Shown here: positions 51,775 through 61,251 of the stretch, one piece after another
Layout of the letters: each line of letters starts with the position of its first letter
How positions within the stretch are numbered: the first letter of the stretch is position 1
From: Flavobacterium sandaracinum
GTDB lineage: Bacteria > Bacteroidota > Bacteroidia > Flavobacteriales > Flavobacteriaceae
Length of the DNA: 64,000 bases
NCBI RefSeq assembly: GCF_004349135.1
Contig: NZ_SMFN01000001.1
Location: forward strand, 124,001-188,000
Direction: 5' to 3'
Notes under the pieces: model-generated
The model's input: the letters and a program-made list of their open reading frames with translations, nothing else
Told to the model about the DNA's origin: nothing
Database searches by the model: none
Made by a program: the position numbers and the translations under genes

Positions 51775-52345
51775 TTTTGGTTGTTTTGATTCGTAATAAG
51801 TTGTATAATTAATCGTTTTGCTTCAAATTTTGTAGGTTTCAGGCATTTTTTAAAGCCTTTATACCGTAAAATTCTCTTTTTATTAAAGCGAATTTATTAA
51901 CTTTTATTCCACTTAGATTATTATTCCCAACTTATTTATCGAGATTTAAGAAGAATTATCAATAACGAAAAATGAATAAAATAAAATGTTTATTCTCTAT
52001 TTTTAAGGAACTATTTTAAAAATACAATAATATTATTTTTACACCTACCCCCTATTTATTTATACATTTTAAAATATTATAGTTTTTAAATCTGAATATT
52101 TATAAAATTACAATACTTATATTTATACATACCCCTTAAAAAAACCCCATGTCCATAAAATATTAAATTATTAATTAAAAACAAAATAGACAACAACTTA
52201 CTTAATTCTATCCAGTTAAAACTAAATCTTTACACTATTTTGACAAAGCTCAAACCATCTAACTAGAGCACCGAAACAAATAGCGCTTTACTTATTTTAT
52301 GAAAATTTTAATTGTATTTGGATTCCTTTTTATTATTTTTAGAAG
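51775..52345. other. 571-bp AT-rich divergent control region with TACCCC motifs
   Basis: No gene was seen. Two similar boxes, TACCCCCTA at 52046-52054 and TACCCCTTA at 52130-52138, both lie next to a TATTTATACAT sequence and are 84 bp apart. They stand out because C-runs are otherwise rare in this region. They could be operators of the porin gene (-) or the small gene at 52346 (+). Confidence 0.4.
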
Positions 52346-52651
52346 ATGAATCAAACACTAATCAAAGCTTGTTTATTTTTAGCATTTGTCACATTCTCTT
52401 GTGTATGGATAAGTGATGGATTTGCTATACTAGATGGAGATAAAAAATTTGATTTTTACGAACAGTCGGAAAAGCAATCAGAGGAAAACAATCTAGAAAT
52501 CAAAACAAAAACACTTTTCTTGAACACCATCGAAAGTATTCGTTCTTTAGAATTTTCTATTTTTGAAAAAACCAGCATACATTCTACTGATTTGTTCAGC
52601 ATGAAGGAATTTGCCTTGCAAAAGACAACTCCGCCACCAAAACAAGGATAA
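52346..52651 (+). CDS. Small exported protein, hypothetical
   Basis: This 101-residue ORF has an N-terminal hydrophobic segment (MNQTLIKACLFLAFVTFSCVWISDGFA) that looks like a signal peptide. The mature part is polar and ends with a proline-rich TTPPPKQG tail. No family was recognised. Support is modest: the position 80 bp upstream of another exported protein gene on the same strand, and a signal sequence that is hard to get by chance. An overlapping antisense frame and the alternative downstream start at 52611 are less credible. Confidence 0.5.
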   Translation: MNQTLIKACLFLAFVTFSCVWISDGFAILDGDKKFDFYEQSEKQSEENNLEIKTKTLFLNTIESIRSLEFSIFEKTSIHSTDLFSMKEFALQKTTPPPKQG

Positions 52652-52730
52652 AGACTCTCCAATATCCATAAAAAATGAAATAGAGGTAACCAAAGCTTTA
52701 AGAAATATCAATATAAAAAATATACAACAA

Positions 52731-53210
52731 ATGAGAACTATATTCACAATACTCGCACTCTCCTTTACAGTGTCATTTATGGCACAAACCCATGAGATCA
52801 CAAAACATAACGGAGAAACAATGAAGGTAAACTTCATTAAAATTGAAAATAATTTAGTCTACTATACCAATGTAGAAAGTACCGAAGAAAAGAAAATTAG
52901 CCAATTTTCAATTTCCAAATTGCACGAAAAATCAAAAAAAGAAGCTAAAACCGTATCGGAAAAAATAGCTTTATCTGGAAAGGCCGATTATAACAAAGTC
53001 ATCGTTTTAAATCCCTCCCAAACTGAAGGCTTGAGAGAATCCGGAACCATAAGTAGCTTCTTAGGAAAAACTAAAGGAGAAACTAATCTATCTTTTAAGG
53101 ATGGAGCGGCAAAAAGATTAAAAGAAAATGCGGCCGATAAAGGATTCCCATTTATTGTGATCCTTTCCACCAAGTCTAAAGATTTAAAAGCAGTTATGTA
53201 TACGTATTAA
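52731..53210 (+). CDS. Small exported protein of unknown function
   Basis: The start is set at the ATG 52731 (MRTIFTILALSFTVSFMAQTHEITKHNGETMKV), which gives a clear signal peptide cleaved near MAQ; the frame is open 120 bp upstream but only as polar sequence overlapping the gene before it. The product is 159 residues. The mature part starts with a small beta-rich domain (ITKHNGETMKVNFIKIENNLVYYTNVESTEEKKISQFSISKLHEKS) and continues with a mixed domain ending TKSKDLKAVMYTY. The first domain resembles segments found in flavobacterial exported proteins that describe gene-product parameters, but no function is known. Confidence 0.65.
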   Translation: MRTIFTILALSFTVSFMAQTHEITKHNGETMKVNFIKIENNLVYYTNVESTEEKKISQFSISKLHEKSKKEAKTVSEKIALSGKADYNKVIVLNPSQTEGLRESGTISSFLGKTKGETNLSFKDGAAKRLKENAADKGFPFIVILSTKSKDLKAVMYTY

Positions 53211-53264
53211 GAAAGAGGGGGGCCACTTTGCAAAAAAACATCCAAAGCTCTTTTTTATCTGAAC

Positions 53265-53313
53265 AAAAAAACGAGAATAGATTGTGTAAAACAATTTCTA
53301 TTCTCGTTTTTTT
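53265..53313. terminator. Bidirectional terminator with a 2-nt bulge
   Basis: ACGAGAATAG-ATTGT (53271-53285) pairs with ACAAT-TTCTATTCTCGT (53291-53307) with a 2-nt bulge and loop GTAAA, flanked by A-run and T-run. It lies between the exported protein (+) and the aldehyde dehydrogenase (-). Confidence 0.8.
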
Positions 53314-53345
53314 ATTAAACCACACCTTTCCTTTTAAAAAAGAAA

Positions 53346-54698
53346 TTATTCTATAACTAGTGATTTCATATTCATAAATTCTTTAATCCCTACTGCTCCT
53401 AACTCCCTACCATAGCCCGATTTTTTTATTCCCCCAAAAGGAACTCTCGAATCAGATCGTACTAAAGAATTCACAAAGACATTTCCTGCTTCTATCTTTC
53501 TTGCTAGTCTATAGGCATGTTCACGGTCCTCTGTCCATATTGCAGCAGCTAATCCGTATCTATGATTATTGGCAATTGCAATGGCATCATTTTCATCTTT
53601 GGCTCTACTAACCGTTGCCAGTGGGCCAAAAGTTTCTTCCTGAAATGCAATTGAATTAACGGTAACAAAATCAATTAAAGTGGGTTGGAAGTTACAGCTT
53701 TCCCGCTCTCCTCCAACTATTAATTTTGCTCCTTGTTGTAATGATTTTTCCAATTGATCTGCTAAAGTTTCTGCTAAATCTAATCGAGCCAAAGGTCCCA
53801 TCTCAATTCCTTCTTGAACTGGATTCCCCTGTTTTAAAGCTTTTATATTTTGAGCAAAAAGTGATACAAATTCATCAGCTACTTTTTCTGTAACTATAAA
53901 ACGTTTAGCGCAAATACAAGCCTGCCCCGCATTTAACATTCGGGATTGTGCCGCAACATGGGCGGCTTTCTCTAGATCAGCATCATTTAATACGATAAAT
54001 GCATCCGAACCTCCCAACTCCATTACTGTCTTTTTGATGTGTTTTCCCGCCAGCGAGGCTACTGATGAACCTGCACCTTCGCTACCGGTCAAAGTAATTC
54101 CATGGACAATATTAGAGGCTATAACACTTTCGACCTGCGGTATTTCAATGCTTATTTGTTGAAAAACTCCTTCAGGAAAACCGGCTTCTAAAAAAGCACT
54201 TTCAATCGCCTTAGCACACCCAATTACATTGGAAGAATGTTTTAAAAGGGTAACGTTTCCTGCCATAATTGCTGGTGCCGCATAACGCAATACTTGCCAA
54301 AAAGGATAATTCCACGGCATTATTGCAAAAACAGCTCCCATGGGATCATAAACAGACAGACTCTTGAATGGTGTGCTATAGTATTCGTCTTGTAGCATTT
54401 CCTCCGCATGGTCGGCGTAATAATCACAATTACTTGCTGATTTTTCTACTTCAGCTCTACTTTCAATTATAATTTTGCCCATCTCGTTCGTAATAAGCAA
54501 TCCTAATTTTTCTTTATTTTCTCTTAAAACAGCTGCAAGTCTTTGCATTTTATCTGCTCTTTCTTGAAAAGAAGTAGTCTTCCAATCTTTAAAAGCGCTT
54601 TCGGACAATTTAAGCTTGTGATTGAGTTGCGTATTTGTTAATACTTCATGTTCAGCAATTACTTCTTGTGAAAATGGATTTATGGATTTAAAGATCAT
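53346..54698 (-). CDS. NAD(P)-dependent succinate-semialdehyde-type aldehyde dehydrogenase
   Basis: The 450-residue protein belongs to the ALDH superfamily. Landmarks: IMPWNYPFWQ (127-136), the Rossmann GSEGAG (205-210), general base E227 in VMELGGSDAF and the nucleophile C261 in NAGQACICAKRF, followed by ETFGPLATVSRAKDENDAI and IEAGNVFVNSLVRSDSRVPFGGIKKSGYGRELG. The short length (450 versus about 480) and the N-A-G-Q-A-C-I-C-A-K-R motif fit the succinate-semialdehyde dehydrogenase subgroup common in Bacteroidota. It oxidises succinic semialdehyde or related aldehydes to acids in the cytoplasm; the exact substrate is not certain. Neighbours do not indicate a pathway. Confidence 0.88.
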   Translation of the reverse strand: MIFKSINPFSQEVIAEHEVLTNTQLNHKLKLSESAFKDWKTTSFQERADKMQRLAAVLRENKEKLGLLITNEMGKIIIESRAEVEKSASNCDYYADHAEEMLQDEYYSTPFKSLSVYDPMGAVFAIMPWNYPFWQVLRYAAPAIMAGNVTLLKHSSNVIGCAKAIESAFLEAGFPEGVFQQISIEIPQVESVIASNIVHGITLTGSEGAGSSVASLAGKHIKKTVMELGGSDAFIVLNDADLEKAAHVAAQSRMLNAGQACICAKRFIVTEKVADEFVSLFAQNIKALKQGNPVQEGIEMGPLARLDLAETLADQLEKSLQQGAKLIVGGERESCNFQPTLIDFVTVNSIAFQEETFGPLATVSRAKDENDAIAIANNHRYGLAAAIWTEDREHAYRLARKIEAGNVFVNSLVRSDSRVPFGGIKKSGYGRELGAVGIKEFMNMKSLVIE

Positions 54699-54932
54699 GT
54701 TCGTTGTATTTAAAATTTGTTATAAAGGTAGCTAGTAAGCAGCTGAAAATGGTTTCAAATTCACGCTAAAGTTACTCAATTGCTTTTGCTATATCTGATT
54801 AGTAACAAATCCGTTTAGCTATTATAATTCTATAATTTAGATGAAAGTGCCTAAATAAAACTTTAGCTGATGAACAAATTTTGGCTGTAAAAAATCAGCT
54901 TTCTTGAATTCATCAACGCAAATGTGTTAAAT

Positions 54933-57056
54933 TTAGGAGTTACTTTCCATAAAAATCGAATCCAACAATTCAAATATTTTTTCTTTATCCAATGGTTTTG
55001 TAATATAGTCCATAAAACCATATTGCATGATTCTTTCTCTGTCGTCAAAGGATGAATAAGCGGTTTGAGCAATAACAGGAAGTTCCGGCTTGAATGCTTT
55101 TATCAGTGCAAATGCTTCAAACCCATTTAAAACTGGCATTTTTATATCCATAAAAACCAAACTAATAGTTGGATTTTCAGCACAAATATTTACAGCTTCC
55201 TGGCCATTAAATGCACGTAAAACGGTATGGTTCTTTGATTCAATAATTTTCTTTAATAGCAAGAAATTGATATTATCATCTTCCGCAATTAAAATAGTTT
55301 CACTCTCCTGATTTCCAGAAAAATAAATCTTCTTCGTCGGCAGACTTTCTAGTATAGTTTCATCATACTTTAACGGTATTGTAAATGTAAAAACAGATCC
55401 AATTCCTATAGTAGATTTTACGCTAATTTCGCCTCCCAACATTTCTACATACGCCTTAGTGATAGACAAACCTAATCCTAATCCTTTCATTTCATTGGTA
55501 GCATTAGCTTCAATTCTTCTGAATCTATCAAAAATAACTTTCGAATAATCCTCGCTAATTCCTAAACCAGAATCTTGAATGGTAAAGGCTATAACTTCTT
55601 TTTTATTATTTATTTCATAGCCAAAAGACACGAAACCTTTATCTGTAAATTTTACTGCGTTTGTTATTAAATTTACAATAATCTGTTTCAGTTTTGTTTC
55701 GTCTGTTAAGATGTTCTTTTGAATTTTATCGGCGCTATCGACAATAAAAAACTCAATTTCTTTTTCTTTTGGAATGGTTATTTTTATAGACTTATACAAA
55801 TCGGCCATACATTTTTCTAAATCTAAACCTTTATAATTTGGCGTGATTTGCTTTGCATCAATTCTGGACATTTCAATTAAATCCTCAATAATAAAAACTA
55901 AACTATTTCCGCTATTCCTGATGATTTTTATATATTCGGATTTCTCATTTTCCGTCAGGTTAGCATCCGTCAATAAATCACTAAAACCCATAATCGCATT
56001 CATAGGAGTTCTGATTTCATGCGATAAATTAGCTAAGAATGATGATTTTAACGTATCACTTTCTTCAGCTTTTTGCTTGGCAATCTCTAATTGCTTCCTT
56101 TGGTTATTATTTTCTTCGAAAAGATTTCCAATGTAACCAAACTCTCCTTTGGATTTTCTCAAACTATTTATCGAATCAATGTCGCCTGTTTCCAAGATAT
56201 TCTTGATTAACTTTAAAGGATTGTAAACCCATTTTTTAGTATAATAAATAAAAATAAGCATGTTAACTATTGAGGCCACCACAACTATAAAAAGAATTTC
56301 TTTTGTTTTGCTGTAATTTAAATTAAAGGGTCTTTTAAATAGTAATTTGCTTATCCGTTCATTTTTCCAATCTTTTAAATCTAAAGCTACAACAACAAAA
56401 TCCTCCTTGGGTTTCACCATATAATCAGAAGCGGTCAAATTAACTTCGGAACTACTTATATTTCCTAATGAAGAGGAAAAAGTTTTATCTAAAAGTCTGG
56501 CCATAAAAAAATAGCCTGAAGGTTTTGTTTTACGCTTTTTTGGATCTCTTGAAGGATGAATTGTTGCAGCAAAAACCTCAACGATACCTTCAGGAATTTT
56601 TACATAAAACCTTTTAAGTTTAGACTCATAAAGTACGGTCATCATCTCTTTAGGAATAAAATCAAAACTTTTAATCTTGTTCGATGTTGTTTTATTTATT
56701 ATTTTTTTGTCTAAATCGTAAATCCCGATATAATCCATTTCATAGGATTCAAATTCACTTACTATGAAATCGTTGTACCAATTTTTATCTTTTGTTTTCG
56801 TAAAATTGACTAATTCATCCCAAAATGTAACATCAATAATTGTGGCTGTAGACGTTTTAGAGTTGAGCCTAAACAACGATTTTACCTCACTATCATACTG
56901 ATTATAGGTAGTGTTATAAAAACGTTCTTCTTCCTGAAGCGTATAAAGATATAATGAAGTATATAGTAAAAAAAAGAAAACAGTTGTTGAAGCAATCAAC
57001 AAAAGTAATTTGAAATACGTATTTAAGTTAAATAATCGTTTCATAAAATTAGACAA
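54933..57056 (-). CDS. Hybrid sensor histidine kinase with CHASE4-like periplasmic domain and receiver
   Basis: This 707-residue membrane protein has a first helix at about 14-35 and a second at about 258-280 (ILFIVVVASIVNMLIFIYYTKKW). Between them is a roughly 220-residue periplasmic domain of CHASE4 type (YNQYDSEVKSLFRLNSKTSTATIIDVTFWDELVNFT, then YDLDKKIINKT). A linker helix leads to HisKA (SFLANLSHEIRTPMNAIMGFSDLL), ATPase motifs (LIVNLITNAVKFTDKG, DSGLGISE, FDRFRR, GLGLGLSITKAYVEMLGG) and a C-terminal receiver (about 580-703) with ILIAEDDNINFLLLKKII and phosphoacceptor Asp in LVFMDIKMPVLNG. No output domain or adjacent histidine phosphotransferase is seen. The ligand is unknown; it is an orphan hybrid kinase here. 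Confidence 0.9.
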   Translation of the reverse strand: MSNFMKRLFNLNTYFKLLLLIASTTVFFFLLYTSLYLYTLQEEERFYNTTYNQYDSEVKSLFRLNSKTSTATIIDVTFWDELVNFTKTKDKNWYNDFIVSEFESYEMDYIGIYDLDKKIINKTTSNKIKSFDFIPKEMMTVLYESKLKRFYVKIPEGIVEVFAATIHPSRDPKKRKTKPSGYFFMARLLDKTFSSSLGNISSSEVNLTASDYMVKPKEDFVVVALDLKDWKNERISKLLFKRPFNLNYSKTKEILFIVVVASIVNMLIFIYYTKKWVYNPLKLIKNILETGDIDSINSLRKSKGEFGYIGNLFEENNNQRKQLEIAKQKAEESDTLKSSFLANLSHEIRTPMNAIMGFSDLLTDANLTENEKSEYIKIIRNSGNSLVFIIEDLIEMSRIDAKQITPNYKGLDLEKCMADLYKSIKITIPKEKEIEFFIVDSADKIQKNILTDETKLKQIIVNLITNAVKFTDKGFVSFGYEINNKKEVIAFTIQDSGLGISEDYSKVIFDRFRRIEANATNEMKGLGLGLSITKAYVEMLGGEISVKSTIGIGSVFTFTIPLKYDETILESLPTKKIYFSGNQESETILIAEDDNINFLLLKKIIESKNHTVLRAFNGQEAVNICAENPTISLVFMDIKMPVLNGFEAFALIKAFKPELPVIAQTAYSSFDDRERIMQYGFMDYITKPLDKEKIFELLDSIFMESNS

Positions 57057-57463
57057 GCAAAAAAATATAAATGATAAATCTCAAGTTTTTTTTGTAGGAT
57101 ATATCACTTTTTTTTAATCGCCGCAAGGTAGGCTTTTTTTTATAAAAAAACACAACCATTTAAACTAATGCAGTTTATCATAATTTTGATCAAATAATTA
57201 ATTTAAACCATGCCTTAAACCAACTTGTGTTTAATTTATAAATTTATCTCCTAAATTCCATGTTGGTTTTTATCAAATTATTTTTTTGAAATTTTGTATC
57301 TACTGTACCGGCATCACAAATTCCAATCACTTTACAATCTAAAATTGGTAGTCAATAGATTAAAAAACAAACCCATTCTTGATTTTTTTTTATAAAAAAC
57401 CCCAAATAGCACTTAACTTTTGGGGTAGTTCAAAAATTTATTCTCTTTAATTCTATCTCATAA
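57057..57463. other. AT-rich intergenic region with one terminator
   Basis: No gene was seen. The right part carries the terminator of the carboxylase operon (57391-57426). The rest is AT-rich with several A/T homopolymer runs. Confidence 0.6.
57391..57426 (-). terminator. Intrinsic terminator of the carboxylase operon
   Basis: ACCCCAAA (57399-57406) pairs with TTTGGGGT (57419-57426) around a 12-nt loop. The adjacent A-run (57394-57399) forms the U-tract on the minus strand transcript. Confidence 0.8.
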
Positions 57464-59005
57464 TTACAAAGGAATGTTACCGTGTTTTCTATTTGGAGTT
57501 ACAATAACTTTATTTTCGAGCATGCTAAACGCTTTTATCAGTTTGCGTCTGGTGTCTTCTGGCAAGATTACTTCATCAACAAATCCACGTTGCGCTGCGG
57601 TATACGGATTTGCAAACAACTCACCATATTCTGCTTCTTTTTCCAATAATTTTGCTTCATGATCTTCGGCATCGCTGATTTCTTTTTTGAAGATAATTTC
57701 AGAGGCACCTTTGGCTCCCATCACGGCAATTTCAGCAGTGGGCCAAGCAAAATTCATATCGGCACCAATGTGTTTTGAGTTCATTACATCATACGCACCA
57801 CCATAAGCTTTCCGCGTAATCACTGTTACTCTTGGCACAGTTGCTTCGCTGAGGGCATACAACAATTTTGCACCGTGAACAATAATCCCGTTCCATTCTT
57901 GATCAGTTCCTGGTAAAAATCCCGGTACATCCACCAAAACCAATAACGGAATATTAAAACAATCACAAAAACGGGTAAATCGAGCTGCTTTTTTCGAACT
58001 GTTTACATCGAGACAACCAGCTAAAATCATTGGTTGGTTGGCTATAATTCCAATGCTTTTTCCTCCCAATCGAGCAAAACCCACCAAAATATTTTCAGCA
58101 TAATTTTTATGAATTTCATAAAAGGAATCCTCGTCAATAATTCCACCAATCACCTCATGCATATCATATGGTTTGTTGGGATTATCTGGAATAATAGTCG
58201 CTAATTGTGCCCGAACCTCATCATTTAATTCATAAGCTAAATTATGTGCTTTTTCTTTATTGCTTTGCGGCAAATAACTCAACAAGCGTTTCAAATCCTC
58301 CAGACACTCCACATCATTGGTAGAAGTAATATGTGCCACACCCGATTTAGTGGAATGCGAGCTGGCTCCACCCAATTCCTCTGAGGTCACCGTTTCGTTA
58401 GTCACCGTTTTAACTACATTCGGACCTGTTACGAACATGTAACTGGTGTCTTCAACCATCATCGTAAAATCAGTCATTGCAGGAGAATAAACAGCTCCAC
58501 CAGCGCAGGGTCCCATAATAGCAGAGATTTGTGGAATTACACCTGAAGCTTGTACGTTTCTGTAAAAAATATCGGCATAACCACCCAAAGAACGTACCCC
58601 TTCCTGAATTCGAGCTCCTCCAGAATCATTCAGTCCAATCATGGGTGCGCCCATTTTTACGGCCATATCCATGACTTTACAGATTTTCTCAGCATGAGTT
58701 TCAGATAAGGAACCACCAAAAACCGTAAAATCCTGAGCAAAAATATAAACCAATCGTCCGTTGATGGTTCCGTATCCTGTAATGACACCATCCCCATAAT
58801 ACAGTTCTTTTTCCATTCCAAAATCAGACGTTCGGTGCGTCACCAACATGCCAATTTCTTCGAAAGAACCTTCGTCCATCAAGTAATTGACACGTTCTCT
58901 CGCCGTTAGTTTTTTATTCGAATGTTGTTTTGCTATTCTATTTTTTCCACCACCCAAATGCGCTTCGGCGATTTTATCATTTAGTATATTGATTTTGTCT
59001 TTCAT
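57464..59005 (-). CDS. Acyl-CoA (propionyl-CoA-type) carboxylase, carboxyltransferase beta subunit
   Basis: The start is taken at the ATG 59005 ([20 protein letters not shown]) rather than a TTG 21 bp upstream, giving 513 residues. The crotonase-like carboxyltransferase halves are clear: [40 protein letters not shown], and in the second half [58 protein letters not shown]. The C-terminal roughly 60 residues are typical of PccB. It transfers the carboxyl group from carboxybiotin to an acyl-CoA. With the AccC-like (59125-60564) and biotin carrier (60667-61152) genes on the same strand, it forms a three-subunit carboxylase. Propionyl-CoA is the likely substrate; acetyl-CoA cannot be excluded. 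Confidence 0.9.
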   Translation of the reverse strand: MKDKINILNDKIAEAHLGGGKNRIAKQHSNKKLTARERVNYLMDEGSFEEIGMLVTHRTSDFGMEKELYYGDGVITGYGTINGRLVYIFAQDFTVFGGSLSETHAEKICKVMDMAVKMGAPMIGLNDSGGARIQEGVRSLGGYADIFYRNVQASGVIPQISAIMGPCAGGAVYSPAMTDFTMMVEDTSYMFVTGPNVVKTVTNETVTSEELGGASSHSTKSGVAHITSTNDVECLEDLKRLLSYLPQSNKEKAHNLAYELNDEVRAQLATIIPDNPNKPYDMHEVIGGIIDEDSFYEIHKNYAENILVGFARLGGKSIGIIANQPMILAGCLDVNSSKKAARFTRFCDCFNIPLLVLVDVPGFLPGTDQEWNGIIVHGAKLLYALSEATVPRVTVITRKAYGGAYDVMNSKHIGADMNFAWPTAEIAVMGAKGASEIIFKKEISDAEDHEAKLLEKEAEYGELFANPYTAAQRGFVDEVILPEDTRRKLIKAFSMLENKVIVTPNRKHGNIPL

Positions 59006-59124
59006 ATTTATTTTTTTAACCGCCAATTCGCTAATTTTTATTTGAAAACCATTTAGAAATTTAGTTTCATTTAGAAAAGCTGAGCTTAATTTTTCTTGAT
59101 TTCTTAATGGCTAGAACAATAATT

Positions 59125-60564
59125 TTAATGTAATAAGCGTACTATTTTTTGATCTTCAAAATACTGTTTCATAGCCACAAGAGCTGCAATTTCGGCTTCT
59201 TTAGCCATTTGGTTTTTCAGTAGCTCCGCATTGTAATATTTTTTCACAAAATGAGTGTCGAAATTTCCAGAACGAAAGGCTTCATGTTCAAAAACAAACT
59301 TCCCAAAAGGCAAAGTAGTTTGTACTCCCTCCACATGATATCCATCGATCGCTTTAATCATCAACTGAATCGCTTCTTCACGAGTTGCTCCGTAAGTAAT
59401 TAACTTGGCCAACATGGGATCATAATAAATTGGAATATCCATTCCTTGTTCAAAACCATTATCGACGCGTATATTTTCGCCAACAGGCAATTCATACACA
59501 TCCAAGTGCCCTACACTTGGTAAAAAATCATTCGTAGGATCTTCTGCATAGACTCTCAATTCTACTGCATGCCCTTTAATTTTTAAATCTTCTTGCTTCA
59601 TCGATAAAACTTCTCCTCTCGCTACTCTGATTTGCAATTCTACTAAATCAGTACCTGTAATCCATTCTGTAACAGGGTGTTCTACTTGCAAACGAGTATT
59701 CATTTCAAGGAAATAGAAATTATTATTTTCGTCCAATAAAAACTCTACTGTTCCCGCACCTAAATAATCACATGATTTAGCCACTAAAACAGCCGCTTCT
59801 CCCATTTGCTTGCGCAATTCAGGCGAGAGAACGGATGAAGGTGCTTCTTCAATTACTTTTTGGTGACGACGCTGGATGCTGCATTCCCTTTCGAATAAAT
59901 ACAATATATTTCCGTGACTGTCGGCCATCACTTGAATTTCGATATGCCGTGGTGAGGCTACATATTTTTCGATAAAAACAGAACCATCCCCAAATGCTGC
60001 TATTGCTTCACTAATAGCACGATCCATTTGAGATTCAAAATCACTTTCGCTTTCGACTACTCGCATTCCTTTTCCACCGCCTCCGGCCGAAGCTTTTATC
60101 AGAATGGGAAAACCAATTGCGTTGGCTGCTACTTTTGCTTTTTCGATATCAGTAATTGCTTCGTCTACACCAGGAACCATTGGAATATTATAGTCTTTAA
60201 CAGCCTCTTTAGCTGCTAATTTACTCCCCATAACTCTAATGGCTTTGGATTTTGGACCAATGAATACGATGTTGTTTTTTTCACACTCTTCAGCAAAATC
60301 TGCATTTTCACTCAAAAATCCATAACCAGGATGAATTGCATCAACATTTAGGGCTTTGGCTACCTCAATGATTTTGTGTCCTAACAAATAGGATTGACTT
60401 GAAGGTGCTTCACCAATCCAAACCGCTTCATCAGCAAATTTTACGTGAGGTGCATTTCGATCTACAGTTGAATAAACGGCAACTGTTTTAATGCCCATTT
60501 TTTGTGCGGTTTTCATTACCCTAATGGCAATTTCCCCTCTATTGGCAACTAATATTTTTTTCAT
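59125..60564 (-). CDS. Biotin carboxylase subunit (AccC-like)
   Basis: The 479-residue ATP-grasp enzyme starts MKKILVANRGEIAIRVMKTAQKMG. It contains the biotin carboxylase N-domain (IHPGYGFLSENADFAEECEKNNIVFIGP), the ATP-grasp glycine-rich loop KASAGGGGKGMRVV, EKYVASPRHIEIQVM and the DERECS-like FERECSIQRRHQKVIEEAPS. FLEMNTRLQVEHPVTEWITGTDLVELQI carries the catalytic Glu and Arg. It carboxylates the biotin on the carrier protein with bicarbonate and ATP. The carrier is the separate gene at 60667-61152 and the transferase is at 57464-59005. The gap to the carrier gene is 102 bp. Confidence 0.93.
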   Translation of the reverse strand: MKKILVANRGEIAIRVMKTAQKMGIKTVAVYSTVDRNAPHVKFADEAVWIGEAPSSQSYLLGHKIIEVAKALNVDAIHPGYGFLSENADFAEECEKNNIVFIGPKSKAIRVMGSKLAAKEAVKDYNIPMVPGVDEAITDIEKAKVAANAIGFPILIKASAGGGGKGMRVVESESDFESQMDRAISEAIAAFGDGSVFIEKYVASPRHIEIQVMADSHGNILYLFERECSIQRRHQKVIEEAPSSVLSPELRKQMGEAAVLVAKSCDYLGAGTVEFLLDENNNFYFLEMNTRLQVEHPVTEWITGTDLVELQIRVARGEVLSMKQEDLKIKGHAVELRVYAEDPTNDFLPSVGHLDVYELPVGENIRVDNGFEQGMDIPIYYDPMLAKLITYGATREEAIQLMIKAIDGYHVEGVQTTLPFGKFVFEHEAFRSGNFDTHFVKKYYNAELLKNQMAKEAEIAALVAMKQYFEDQKIVRLLH

Positions 60565-60666
60565 ATTTAATAAGACTAAAAGAATAAAGACCGTTTCACT
60601 ACTAGAACAAAGAGCCGAAAATTCTTATTTATTTATCTATTTTCTACACTCTATTATCTTTTTTCT

Positions 60667-61152
60667 CTATTCGAATTCAATTAACAACTGACCTTTATCA
60701 ACAGCATCTCCCATAGCAACTGCAATGGATTTGATAACACCATCTCGAGGCGAAAGAAAGCTATTTTCCATTTTCATTGCCCCCAAAATAATCAGGTTAT
60801 CATTCTCTTTTACAGTTTGCCCTACCACAACACTGATTTCTAGAATTAATCCAGGCATAGGTGCTTTGATAAAATTGACTTGTTTGGTAAGTCCTGTTTC
60901 GAATCCCATATCCTTTATCATACTATCCAGAGGATTTGAGATGACAACGGTGTAGGTGTTGTTATTTACCTTAACAGTGTAGTTTTTTTGAAGAAAATCA
61001 GAAGCGATAATTTCCGCTTGATAAGGAGTGTTTCCGTGTAAAATATGAAATTTATTCGTTTCCACACTTACTGCATCCAGTTGTGAAACACTTTCCTTTT
61101 CCAAATCAAAATGAAAAGTGTCGTTTACATTAACTTTATAACCAATACTCAT
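60667..61152 (-). CDS. Biotin carboxyl carrier protein of the acyl-CoA carboxylase
   Basis: This 161-residue protein ends with a biotinyl domain (about 90-160: FIKAPMPGLILEISVVVGQTVKENDNLIILGAMKMENSFLSPRDGVIKSIAVAMGDAVDKGQLLIEF). The biotinylated Lys is K127 in AMKM. The N-terminal roughly 85 residues form a separate small domain (YKVNVNDTFHFDLEKE...YTVKVNNNTYTVVI) as in other carboxylase carriers of Bacteroidota. It shuttles the carboxybiotin arm between the two enzymatic subunits. It is the first gene of the minus-strand operon, with the biotin carboxylase and then the transferase downstream. Confidence 0.92.
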   Translation of the reverse strand: MSIGYKVNVNDTFHFDLEKESVSQLDAVSVETNKFHILHGNTPYQAEIIASDFLQKNYTVKVNNNTYTVVISNPLDSMIKDMGFETGLTKQVNFIKAPMPGLILEISVVVGQTVKENDNLIILGAMKMENSFLSPRDGVIKSIAVAMGDAVDKGQLLIEFE

Positions 61153-61251
61153 TTGTCTCTATTTTAGAATCGTAAAAATAAGTAAAAGAAAACGTTTTCG
61201 TAAACCTAAAATTAAGTTTTATGCTAAATAGATATAGTTACGTAGAAAAAA

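Noticed and set aside
52611..52730. Upstream extension of the exported protein at 52731
   Set aside because: Would bury the signal peptide behind 40 polar residues and overlap the preceding gene; ATG at 52731 is better.
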